DNA of 13,067 bases, taken from Heritagella sp051881655 (lineage in GTDB: Bacteria; Bacillota; Clostridia; Oscillospirales; Acutalibacteraceae). Every line of letters starts with the position of its first letter. Position 1 is the stretch's first letter. The stretch lies in NCBI GenBank assembly GCA_051881655.1, contig JBJEQH010000103.1, positions 1-13,067 on the forward strand, in the 5' to 3' direction. The position numbers were made by a program, and so were the translations under genes. Below the pieces are notes generated by a model. It searched no databases and was not told where the DNA came from. It saw only the letters and a program-made list of their open reading frames with translations. This document shows positions 1-7,413 of this stretch, in pieces.

Positions 1-275
1 TGGCCCACCTGGGCCACCCCATCCTGGGGGACACGGTGTACGGCGCCAAAAAGGCGGTTCCGGGTCTGCAGGGCCAGTGCCTTCACGCGGTCCATGGCGG
101 CACCCACGGGCGGCAGCAGCAGGATCACCAGAGTGATCGCGGCCTCCAGCCCCAGATAGCTCCCGTTATAGGCGACGGAATACAGCAGGGCGGGCATCCC
201 TTCGGGGGCATAAGCGGCAAAGAACAGCACCCCGCTGAGTACGGCAAAGACAAACCGGCCCAACACCCCCACTAA
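1..275 (+). CDS. RluA-family pseudouridine synthase, C-terminal fragment with an abnormal tail
   Basis: Enzymes of this family convert uridine to pseudouridine in rRNA or tRNA. The frame is open from before the window. It begins with the conserved C-terminal block AHLGHPILGDTVYG, followed by GLQGQCLHA (positions 66-89), which matches the block found in RluA/RluD proteins just before the usual 'F.HP.TG' ending. After LHA the similarity stops. The remaining 62 residues, ending at the TAA near 275, are glutamine- and histidine-rich, resemble no RluA ending, and are exactly the antisense of thiT in the same codon phase. The final 30 or so native residues therefore seem to be missing. The catalytic Asp region lies outside the window. 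The family call is fairly sure. Whether the gene is functional, truncated by deletion or wrongly assembled cannot be decided here. Confidence 0.65.
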   Translation, partial: AHLGHPILGDTVYGAKKAVPGLQGQCLHAVHGGTHGRQQQDHQSDRGLQPQIAPVIGDGIQQGGHPFGGISGKEQHPAEYGKDKPAQHPH

Positions 276-737
276 GTATCCCAGCGGCAGCCCGTGCTTT
301 TTCCGGGAGAGCAGGCCGCACAGCCCCAGTGCGCCGAAAGCCAGCGGGTAATCAATCAGCATCTGCGGCAGAGAGTAGAACACGGGCTCCAGCACAAACT
401 GCAGCAGGCCGTAGGCGACGCCTGCGGTGATTCCCACCCGGGCGCCGTACCAGTACCCCGGCAGGCAGACAAACAGCATGCTGAGCAGGGTAATACTGCC
501 GCCAAAGGGCAGGGAGAAAAATTTCAGGAAGGACAGCACCGTTGCCAGTGCCATGGACAGCGCACAGAAGGTGATCTGAAGGGCGGTCAGCCGTTTTTCT
601 TTCCGCTTTAAAAAGAAAAAGAGCAGCCCCACAGCCAGCACCAGCAGTACGCCCAGCAGGAGATAGCCCGCCGGGGTGGGCACATACACGGTCTCTTCCC
701 AGCTGTTGGTGGTTTGGGTGAAAAAGAATTCGAACAT
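1..737 (-). CDS. thiT: ECF transporter S component for thiamine, ThiT; no stop codon in the window
   Basis: ThiT binds thiamine in the membrane and works with the shared ECF energy module (EcfA, EcfA', EcfT), which is not in this window. The start is the ATG at 735-737, preceded by the SD AAAGGAGG. The protein is very hydrophobic. It has an extra N-terminal membrane helix (about residues 22-45), then a ThiT-like core including LPFGGSITLLSML, YGARVGITAGVAYGLLQF and the very typical LIDYPLAFGALGL. The usual family ending, LLPPV followed by RVKALA, is reached at about residue 222 (positions 72-89). The frame then continues without a stop into the antisense of the pseudouridine synthase and off the window. 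The TPP riboswitch in the leader independently supports thiamine uptake. The native stop appears lost or displaced, so the C-terminal tail is abnormal. Confidence 0.85.
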   Translation of the reverse strand, partial: MFEFFFTQTTNSWEETVYVPTPAGYLLLGVLLVLAVGLLFFFLKRKEKRLTALQITFCALSMALATVLSFLKFFSLPFGGSITLLSMLFVCLPGYWYGARVGITAGVAYGLLQFVLEPVFYSLPQMLIDYPLAFGALGLCGLLSRKKHGLPLGYLVGVLGRFVFAVLSGVLFFAAYAPEGMPALLYSVAYNGSYLGLEAAITLVILLLPPVGAAMDRVKALALQTRNRLFGAVHRVPQDGVAQVG

Positions 738-744
738 AAAAATA

Positions 745-770
745 CCTCCTTTTGTTTGGCAGAAAGGAGG
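745..770 (-). promoter_or_regulatory. Hairpin hiding the thiT ribosome binding site
   Basis: In the thiT mRNA, CCTCCTTT (from 763-770) is perfectly complementary to the SD AAAGGAGG (745-752), with a 10-base loop and the start codon 7 bases downstream. This is the expected layout of a translational expression platform: when TPP is bound, the SD would be masked. The pairing is visible directly. The switching is inferred. Confidence 0.7.
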
Positions 771-772
771 GG

Positions 773-812
773 AGAGAGCCACTGTCCCCCCTTTTAGTGG
801 AACAGGGCCTCT
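773..812 (-). promoter_or_regulatory. Hairpin in the thiT leader (expression platform)
   Basis: In the mRNA sense, AGAGGCC and CTGTTCC pair with the downstream GGGGACAG and GGCTCTCT around a loop of about 10 bases, giving a long stem with single-base bulges. It is not followed by a U-run, so it is unlikely to be a terminator. It abuts the SD-masking hairpin and may compete with it: GGCAGA just upstream can also pair with TCTGCC (757-762) in the loop of that hairpin. Confidence 0.5.
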
Positions 813-894
813 GCCTTTGGTCCCAATGGACGCAAAAACAGCGGGCCTGCCTTTCCCGGAGGAAACAGAAACGGCCATATAAAAGAAACACAGA

Positions 895-985
895 AGCCTT
901 CCTACGCCGGTATGATCCGGATCAGGTAATGAGGGTCAAGCTTTCCTTTTCTCAGCGGCATGGCGCCGCTCCCCTTGCAAACTGC
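895..985 (-). ncRNA. TPP riboswitch (THI element)
   Basis: On the - strand the aptamer shows the conserved THI-box order. Stem P3 is AGCGGC, loop GCCAT, GCCGCT, running into CTGAGA. It is followed by GACCC, then ACCTGATCCGGATCATACC, then GGCGTAGG. These are the pyrimidine-sensing and pyrophosphate-sensing cores of TPP aptamers. It lies between the promoter at 992-1020 and thiT at 737, so it should reduce thiamine uptake when TPP is plentiful. The edges of the P1 stem are not certain. Confidence 0.93.
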
Positions 986-991
986 AATTTC

Positions 992-1020
992 ATTATAGGC
1001 GGCCGGAACGCGGGTGTCAA
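992..1020 (-). promoter_or_regulatory. Consensus vegetative promoter of thiT
   Basis: TTGACA (1015-1020) and TATAAT (992-997) are both perfect sigma-A hexamers with a 17-base spacer. Transcription would begin near 985, just at the 5' side of the riboswitch aptamer. Confidence 0.9.
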
Positions 1021-1034
1021 GCCCCGCCGACGGC

Positions 1035-1076
1035 AAAAAGCCCGCTGAAGATTTTTTCTCTTCAGCGGGCTTTTTT
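1035..1076 (-). terminator. Rho-independent terminator of mscL
   Basis: A 12-base-pair stem, GCCCGCTGAAGA with TCTTCAGCGGGC (1040-1051 and 1059-1070), is flanked by A5 on one side and T6 on the other, so it can act in both directions. On the - strand it begins 4 bases after the mscL stop codon and insulates mscL from the thiT promoter. Confidence 0.9.
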
Positions 1077-1079
1077 CAA

Positions 1080-1511
1080 TCACAGGGAGGACTCGCCGTC
1101 CTTCTTGGCGGCCAGCAGATCGCGGATTTCGGTCAGCAGAACCTCTTCCTTCGAGGGCTTGGGCGGCTCCGGCGGGGCGGCCGGTGCTTCTTCCTTCTTG
1201 CGGCGCAGCCGGTTCAGCCCTTTAATCAGCAGGAACAGCGTCAGGGCAATAATCAGAAAACTAAACACATCCTGCAGGAACTGGCCGTAGGCGATGGTGA
1301 TGGTGTCGCCGGTCAGCGGAGCGGGGATCGAAACGGACAGGCTGGAAAAATTGACCGAGCCGGTGATCATGGACAGGGCGGGGGTGACAATGTTGCCGAT
1401 CAGGGAGTTCACGATGGTGGTAAACGCACTGCCGACGACAAGACCGACGGCCATGTCGATTACGTTGCCCTTCATGGCGAACTCTTTAAATTCCGCGAGG
1501 AATTTCTTCAT
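1080..1511 (-). CDS. mscL: Large-conductance mechanosensitive channel MscL
   Basis: MscL is a homopentameric membrane channel that opens under extreme membrane tension and releases solutes during osmotic downshock. The 143-residue length is normal. The N-terminal helix and first membrane segment carry the family signature (GNVIDMAVGLVVGSAF, about residues 15-30, then the FTTIVNSL continuation). A short external loop follows, then the second membrane helix (about 76-98, GQFLQDVFSFLIIALTLFLL). The charged cytoplasmic end is proline-rich (PAAPPEPPKPS) before the C-terminal bundle helix. The start ATG at 1509-1511 has a GGAGGAG site about 9 bases upstream. It is transcribed on its own or by read-through from the operon at 1620-5826, since no clear terminator separates them. 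It ends in a strong terminator. Confidence 0.97.
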   Translation of the reverse strand: MKKFLAEFKEFAMKGNVIDMAVGLVVGSAFTTIVNSLIGNIVTPALSMITGSVNFSSLSVSIPAPLTGDTITIAYGQFLQDVFSFLIIALTLFLLIKGLNRLRRKKEEAPAAPPEPPKPSKEEVLLTEIRDLLAAKKDGESSL

Positions 1512-1581
1512 GGGGTACTCTCCTCCTCATTTTTCTCCGCCGGCTCCAAAGGGGAACCCGGGCGGATCGTTTGATACCCTA

Positions 1582-1610
1582 AGTATAGCGCAGATTGCGG
1601 CGGGAGAAAA
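1582..1610 (-). promoter_or_regulatory. Possible mscL promoter
   Basis: A TATACT -10 (1582-1587) lies about 70 bases upstream of the mscL start. The best -35 at 17-base spacing is only TTTTCT (1605-1610). The apbE-like gene has a very similar GCTATACT element upstream. It is weakly supported because the -35 is poor. Confidence 0.4.
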
Positions 1611-1619
1611 GGGGGAAGA

Positions 1620-2915
<1,296 letters not shown>

Positions 2916-2925
2916 GGGGGTCACC

Positions 2926-5826
2926 TCACTGTTCCAGCGCAGCGAACAGGCTGCGCAGACGAATCTTCACGGCGCCCAGATTGGTGATCTCATCGATCTT
3001 GATCTGGGTGTAAATCCGATGGTTGCTCTCCAGAATTTCGCGGACCTCGTCGGTGGTAATGGCGTCCACGCCGCACCCGAACGAAACCAGCTGTACCAGG
3101 TTCATGTCCTTCTGGGTGCAGACATACTGGGCCGCCGAGTACAGCCGCGCGTGATAGGTCCACTGGTTCAGCACGTGGCGGGGCGTTTTCTTGATTTTGC
3201 CGCTGATGCAGTCCTCGCTGATCACGGCGGCGCCCATGCTGGTGATCAGCTTGTCGATGCCGTGGTTGATCTCCGGATCCAGATGATAGGGCCGGCCGCT
3301 GAGAACAATGATGGGCATACCCTTTTCGCGGGCTCTGGCAATGATCCGTTCCCCTTCGCGGCGCACATTTTCGCGGTACTCGTCATAGGCTTCGTAGGCG
3401 ACCTTGCAGGCCTTGCCCACTTCCTCCAGCGTGATGCCCGGGAAGTAGTCGGCGAGCGCGTACAGCAGATGCAGGGGGAAATCCTTGCGGCGGTGCACAC
3501 CCAGGTACTCCTTGATGAAGGGAACACCCTCCAGCTCGGGGGTATTGGCCGCGATCACCTCGGGATAATAGGCGACCACCGGGCAGTTATAATGGTTGTC
3601 GCCCAGCTTTTCATCGAAGTTATACGACATGCAGGGGTAGAAAATGGCATCGACCCCGTCGTTGATCAGCGAGATCACATGGCCGTGCATCAGCTTGGCG
3701 GGGAAGCAGACCGTGTCACTGGGGATGGTGTGCTGGCCCATGGTGTACAGCTCCCGGCTCGACAGGGGCGAGATGACCACCTCAAAGCGCAGGGCCGTGA
3801 ACAGGGCATGCCAGAACGGCAGCATTTCGTACATATTCAGCCCCATGGGAATGCCGATGCGCCCGCGGGATTTTTCGTCCTTCACGGGGCCCAGCGCCCG
3901 CAGGGTGTTCAATTTATAGGAGAAGATATTCAGTTCTTCGGTTTCTCCGGTTTTGCGGCGGGTGACGGGCTTTTCGCACCGGTTGCCGCCGATGTAGCGC
4001 CGCCCGTCGCCAAACAGGTTGACCGTCAGGCGGCAGTGGTTGCTGCACAGGCCGCAGTTGGTCACCTTTACCTCGTGGGTAAAGTTTTCCAGCAGATCGC
4101 GGCTCAGGCGGCATTCGCCCTTTCCGCCCTTTTCGCGGGCGTACACGGCCGCGCCGTAGGCCCCCATCAGGCCCGAGATATCCGGGCGGATTACCTCGAC
4201 CCCCAGTTCTTTTTCAAACACGCGCAGCACGGCGTCGTTCAGAAACGTACCGCCCTGCACCACAATGTGCCGCCCCAAATCGGCGGCGCTGGGGGCGCGG
4301 ATGACCTTATAAATGGCGTTTTTCACCACCGAGACCGACAGCCCGGCGGAGATATCCGCCGTGGTGGCGCCGTCCTTCTGGGCCTGCTTCACGCTGGAGT
4401 TCATAAAGACCGTGCAGCGCGAACCCAGATCCACCGGGTGTTTGGCATAAAGGCCCAGCTTTGCAAACTCCTCGATGCTGTAACCCAGCGTGCTGGCAAA
4501 GGTCTGCAGGAAAGAGCCGCAGCCGGAGGAACAGGCCTCGTTGAGGAAGATATTGTCGATGGCGCCGCCCCGGATTTTAAAGCATTTCATGTCCTGGCCG
4601 CCGATGTCGATGACAAAATCCACATCCGGCAGGAAGGTTTTGGCCGCGGTGAAGTGCGCCACCGTCTCCACAATCCCGTAATCCAGGGCGAAGGCGTTTT
4701 TCAGCAGTTCTTCTCCGTATCCGGTCACGGCACCGGTTTTAATGCGCAGATTGGGGTGGCTGCGGAACAGCTCCAGTAAGTAATCCCGGATAATCGGAAC
4801 CGGGTTGCCGGAGTTGCTCTGATAGGTACTGCTCAGCACCCGACCCTGCTCATCCAGCAGGACGGCCTTGACCGTGGTGGAGCCGGCGTCCACGCCCAGG
4901 TAGCAGTCCCCTTCGTAGGTATCAATATCCCCGCGGGGGGCGCGGCAGGAGGAATGACGACGGACAAAGGCGGCGTATTCCTCTTCGTTTTCAAACAGCG
5001 GCTCGATCGAGCGGAACGCCGCATGGGACCGGTATTCCGCCACTTCCCCGATGGCGCGGTCCAGGTCCACCTCGTCCTGGCTGCTCATAGCGGCGCCCAG
5101 CGCCACAAAGTAGAGCGAATGCTCGGGGCACAGGCCGGTGGTGTGCAGGGCGGTATCGAAGGCCTGACGCAGCTCGGAGAGGAACGTGAGCGGCCCGCCC
5201 AGATACACAATGCTGCCCTGGATCGGGCGGCCCTGCGCCAGCCCGGCGATGGTCTGGTTGGCAACGGCATTGAAAATACTCATGGCCAGGTCCTGCTTGC
5301 GGGCCCCCTGATTCAGCAGGGGCTGAATATCCGATTTGGCGAAAACGCCGCAGCGGGAAGCAATGGTATACGTTTTCTCGTGCTCCTTCGCCAGCTCGTT
5401 CATCTCGTCCGGCGTGATGTTCAAAAGCGTGGCCATCTGGTCGATAAAGGCACCGGTGCCGCCGGCACAGCTGCCGTTCATGCGCACCTCCATGCCGCCG
5501 GTCAGAAACAGGATTTTGGCATCCTCGCCGCCCAGCTCAATAATGGCGTCCGTCTGGGGGAGAACACGCGATACGGAGATGCGGGTCGCATAGACCTCCT
5601 GAATAAAGGGCAGGTGGCAGACTTCGGCAATCCCCATTCCCGCGCTGCCGGATACCGACAGGGGAATATGGCTGCCCCAGTCATTCCGCAGGCGCGTCAG
5701 CATTTCGCCCATCTTCTCGGTAATCCGGGAAAAATGGCGCTCGTACGACTCGTAGACAATCTGATCTTCGTCATTCAGCACCACGCATTTGATGGTGGTC
5801 GAGCCCACATCAAGCCCAATTCGCAT
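2926..5826 (-). CDS. Double BadF/HgdC-type ATPase with DUF2229-type region (acyl-CoA dehydratase activase family)
   Basis: Family members use ATP hydrolysis by an ASKHA fold to push an electron from a subunit-bridging [4Fe-4S] cluster into a partner enzyme. The 966 residues hold two such modules: about 1-260 (GLDVGSTTIK, GGEDAK at 99-104, C120 in CAGGTGAF, C159 in SRCGVF) and about 308-565 (GVDAGSTTVK, IGGQDMK at 408-414, C432 in ACSSGCGSF, C471 in SRCTVF). Each keeps both cysteines of the HgdC type, so one polypeptide could bind a cluster between its own halves. Next comes a four-cysteine patch (C591, C594, C598, C617) and a DUF2229-like region, about 655-900. The start at 5824-5826 has GGGG about 10 bases upstream. 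It is translationally coupled to the 431-residue gene at 1620-2915. The substrate is unknown, and no acyl-CoA pathway gene lies nearby. Confidence 0.88.
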   Translation of the reverse strand: MRIGLDVGSTTIKCVVLNDEDQIVYESYERHFSRITEKMGEMLTRLRNDWGSHIPLSVSGSAGMGIAEVCHLPFIQEVYATRISVSRVLPQTDAIIELGGEDAKILFLTGGMEVRMNGSCAGGTGAFIDQMATLLNITPDEMNELAKEHEKTYTIASRCGVFAKSDIQPLLNQGARKQDLAMSIFNAVANQTIAGLAQGRPIQGSIVYLGGPLTFLSELRQAFDTALHTTGLCPEHSLYFVALGAAMSSQDEVDLDRAIGEVAEYRSHAAFRSIEPLFENEEEYAAFVRRHSSCRAPRGDIDTYEGDCYLGVDAGSTTVKAVLLDEQGRVLSSTYQSNSGNPVPIIRDYLLELFRSHPNLRIKTGAVTGYGEELLKNAFALDYGIVETVAHFTAAKTFLPDVDFVIDIGGQDMKCFKIRGGAIDNIFLNEACSSGCGSFLQTFASTLGYSIEEFAKLGLYAKHPVDLGSRCTVFMNSSVKQAQKDGATTADISAGLSVSVVKNAIYKVIRAPSAADLGRHIVVQGGTFLNDAVLRVFEKELGVEVIRPDISGLMGAYGAAVYAREKGGKGECRLSRDLLENFTHEVKVTNCGLCSNHCRLTVNLFGDGRRYIGGNRCEKPVTRRKTGETEELNIFSYKLNTLRALGPVKDEKSRGRIGIPMGLNMYEMLPFWHALFTALRFEVVISPLSSRELYTMGQHTIPSDTVCFPAKLMHGHVISLINDGVDAIFYPCMSYNFDEKLGDNHYNCPVVAYYPEVIAANTPELEGVPFIKEYLGVHRRKDFPLHLLYALADYFPGITLEEVGKACKVAYEAYDEYRENVRREGERIIARAREKGMPIIVLSGRPYHLDPEINHGIDKLITSMGAAVISEDCISGKIKKTPRHVLNQWTYHARLYSAAQYVCTQKDMNLVQLVSFGCGVDAITTDEVREILESNHRIYTQIKIDEITNLGAVKIRLRSLFAALEQ

Positions 5827-5864
5827 TGTATAAAATCCCCATTTCTCCGGCCGGGTATCGGAAA

Positions 5865-5893
5865 GGGCGGGTCCTGCCGGGAGGAAACCGCCC
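5865..5893 (-). promoter_or_regulatory. Leader hairpin 3 of the activase operon
   Basis: GGGCGG (mRNA sense, from 5888-5893) pairs with CCGCCC (5865-5870), with a short inner TCCT/AGGA-type stem. It is the hairpin nearest the start codon, about 40 bases upstream, with no U-run worth the name after it. Confidence 0.45.
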
Positions 5894-5903
5894 GCATAAG
5901 AAA

Positions 5904-5937
5904 GGGCAGAATCACGCCATCAGGACGGAATCTGCCC
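5904..5937 (-). promoter_or_regulatory. Leader hairpin 2 of the activase operon
   Basis: GGGCAGA pairs with TCTGCCC (5931-5937 with 5904-5910). An inner CGTC/GGCG stem closes a small loop, and TTTCTT follows in the mRNA sense. It resembles a weak intrinsic terminator inside the 5' leader, so attenuation is possible. Confidence 0.5.
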
Positions 5938-5960
5938 GTTTATCAAGGTTTTCAAAATAC

Positions 5961-5997
5961 ACAGCACAGAAAAAGGGAACCCGTTTTCCCGCGCTGT
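5961..5997 (-). promoter_or_regulatory. Leader hairpin 1 of the activase operon
   Basis: ACAGC/GCTGT (5993-5997 with 5961-5965) encloses GGGAA/TTCCC (5986-5990 with 5975-5979), and T5 follows the inner stem. It begins only a few bases after the predicted transcription start. Confidence 0.4.
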
Positions 5998-6002
5998 TTA
6001 CG

Positions 6003-6032
6003 ATTTTACAGCGAAACCCGTAAAAAAGTCAA
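6003..6032 (-). promoter_or_regulatory. Promoter of the activase operon
   Basis: TTGACT (6027-6032) and TAAAAT (6003-6008) are each one base from the sigma-A consensus, with an 18-base spacer. Transcription would begin near 5996 and give a leader of about 170 bases before the start codon at 5826. Confidence 0.8.
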
Positions 6033-6040
6033 CCGGTTCC

Positions 6041-6060
6041 TTGTGAACAATTCGTGACAA
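6041..6060. promoter_or_regulatory. Imperfect palindrome upstream of the -35, possible operator
   Basis: TTGTGAACAATTCGTGACAA has matching arms at TTGT/ACAA and a central AATT, with 14 of 20 positions symmetric. It lies 8 bases upstream of the -35 box. The left arm TTGTGAA matches half of a Rex-type (NADH-sensing) site. The right arm and spacing do not match well, so this is only a candidate. Confidence 0.3.
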
Positions 6061-6076
6061 ATCGCCCTTTTGGGAC

Positions 6077-6100
6077 AAAACCAGCCATCTGACCGGTTTT
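6077..6100 (-). terminator. Possible weak terminator after the apbE-like gene
   Basis: In the - strand sense, AAAACC pairs with GGTTTT and an inner GTC/GGC stem adds pairs. The only U-run is the one in the stem arm, so termination strength is doubtful. It lies about 35 bases after the stop codon. Confidence 0.4.
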
Positions 6101-6134
6101 CTCCGGGCAAGAAAGCGGGAAACTGTGCAGGATT

Positions 6135-7214
6135 TTACGGGGAAAGGGCCTCTGCCTGCCGCAGGGTGTACCCTTCGGCGATCAGGGTGAAACCAGCATT
6201 CTCCCCGTACAGCAGGACCTCCTTTTCGGGGGTGACAAATACGGCAGAGGCCGAAAAGGTCCGCAGCAGCGGCAGGCTGTCCTCCACCCCCAGAATCATA
6301 CAGGCCCGCGCCAGCGCGGCGCTGACGGCGCCGTTTTCCTGCCAGACCGTCACCGACAGCACCGGGCAGTCGGCCGGCCGGCCGGTGGAGGGGTCCAGCA
6401 GGGAGGAATAGATGGTTCCGTCCTGCGTAAAGGAGGGCTCCAGCCACCCGGCGGTGGTGATCACGCCCCCCTGCGAAAATTCCCAGGTGCCCAAAACCGC
6501 GCTGTCATCCCCCAGGGGATCGTGGACCGCGGCGGAAAAAGCCGAGCCGTCCGGTTTGTGCCCGAACACCCCCACGCACTCCCCAATGGCGATGATCCCG
6601 CCGGTCAGGCCGCTCTCCCGGTAGCTCTGCAGGGCCGCATCGCACCCGGCACCGCGCAGGATGGGCGTCAGGTCAATTCCGCTGCCGTGCGCGTAGAGTG
6701 AAGCGGTGTTTTCCCCGGTATTCACCCGCAGATTCTCATACCCGCACAGGGAGAGGGCCCGCTGCCGTTCTTCTTCTCCGGGAATCTGCGGATCGCCGGC
6801 AAAATTCCACAGGGAGGTGACCGGCAGAAGCGTGGGATCATAGGCACCGCCGCTCTCCCGGGCGACGTCTAAAAGATCCCGGAGAAGGCGGGCGGTTTCG
6901 GGCTCGATTTCCGTCCACACGGTTCCGGCGGCACTGTTCAGAATTTCGATATCCGAGCCCGCCCGGTTCCAGCTCAGCCGGTCCTCTGTTTCCTCTACGG
7001 CCCCTGCGGCGGCTTCGGCCGCTTCCTGGGCCGATAAATCCGATTCCCCTGTATACAGCACCTGCTGCACATAGGTGTCCATGCAGACAGAAGTGGCATC
7101 ATATCCGGTATCCATTCCCGGCCGGCCCATCCACTGCACGGCGGCAATGGCAAAAAGCAGAAGGCACACGCCCATACAGACAAAGGTCAGGCGGCGCAAA
7201 CGCTCGGCGGTCAT
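6135..7214 (-). CDS. ApbE-like protein with degenerate catalytic motifs
   Basis: ApbE proteins are FAD:protein FMN transferases that attach FMN to a Thr of flavoproteins such as RnfG/NqrC. This 359-residue protein has an uncleaved-looking signal anchor (about residues 9-28, no lipobox Cys). It keeps the fold markers MDTYVQQ, GGAYDPTLLPVTSLWNF (122-138), GHKPDG and LLDPSTGRP. The active-site motifs are altered. The usual DLGGIAKG is DLTPILRG (181-188), GGN is GEC (211-213), and the late ADALATA motif reads SAALARA (298-304), so the metal-binding Asp and Thr appear as A299 and R303. It is probably not an active FMN transferase. The ATG at 7212-7214 has GGGGGA upstream. It is transcribed alone, divergent from the fructokinase, and no Rnf genes are nearby. 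The alignment was done by eye. Confidence 0.8.
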   Translation of the reverse strand: MTAERLRRLTFVCMGVCLLLFAIAAVQWMGRPGMDTGYDATSVCMDTYVQQVLYTGESDLSAQEAAEAAAGAVEETEDRLSWNRAGSDIEILNSAAGTVWTEIEPETARLLRDLLDVARESGGAYDPTLLPVTSLWNFAGDPQIPGEEERQRALSLCGYENLRVNTGENTASLYAHGSGIDLTPILRGAGCDAALQSYRESGLTGGIIAIGECVGVFGHKPDGSAFSAAVHDPLGDDSAVLGTWEFSQGGVITTAGWLEPSFTQDGTIYSSLLDPSTGRPADCPVLSVTVWQENGAVSAALARACMILGVEDSLPLLRTFSASAVFVTPEKEVLLYGENAGFTLIAEGYTLRQAEALSP

Positions 7215-7269
7215 GAAATTCCCCCTTTTTCTCCCGGGGAACCCCAAAAGGCGCCCCCGATTTTTCCCC

Positions 7270-7298
7270 AGTATAGCACAAAGAGGGGTGGGAAAAAA
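7270..7298 (-). promoter_or_regulatory. Possible promoter of the apbE-like gene
   Basis: TATACT (7270-7275) lies about 55 bases upstream of the start. The -35 at 17 bases is only T6 (7293-7298). A GCTATACT string is shared with the possible mscL promoter. Confidence 0.45.
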
Positions 7299-7340
7299 GA
7301 GGACAGGAGACGTTTTTCTATGGAAAAGGGACAGGAAATA

Positions 7341-7349
7341 TGGTATACT
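7341..7349 (+). promoter_or_regulatory. Extended -10 promoter of the fructokinase gene
   Basis: TGGTATACT is an extended -10 (TG, one base, TATACT). No good -35 is seen at 16-18 bases, which is usual for extended -10 promoters. The leader to the ATG at 7414 is about 58 bases. Confidence 0.6.
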
Positions 7350-7413
7350 GAACATAGCTTTCCGGACCTGAGCGGAGAGGAAATTTGACATGATTTCGGA
7401 GGGATAGGCAGAT

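Larger units (their letters stand above)
5827..6134. other. 308-base intergenic region: promoter and structured leader of the activase operon
   Basis: No gene is apparent in this stretch. It holds a weak terminator-like hairpin after the apbE-like gene (6077-6100), an imperfect palindrome (6041-6060), a promoter (6003-6032), and a leader of about 170 bases with three successive hairpins at 5961-5997, 5904-5937 and 5865-5893. I recognise no known riboswitch or T-box motif in it. Confidence 0.7.

Noticed and set aside
352..891. A 179-residue open frame on the - strand that overlaps thiT and its leader
   Set aside because: It runs through the riboswitch expression platform in another frame. The ThiT frame from 737 has membrane helices and the ThiT signatures.
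2922..2924. GTG as an alternative start of the 431-residue protein
   Set aside because: It lies inside the AGGTGA ribosome binding site and would leave no SD of its own. The ATG at 2913-2915 is correctly spaced.
4954..6057. A 367-residue open frame on the + strand covering the 5' part of the activase gene and its leader
   Set aside because: It crosses the promoter and leader of the - strand operon and shows no domain motif. It is the antisense shadow of the activase.
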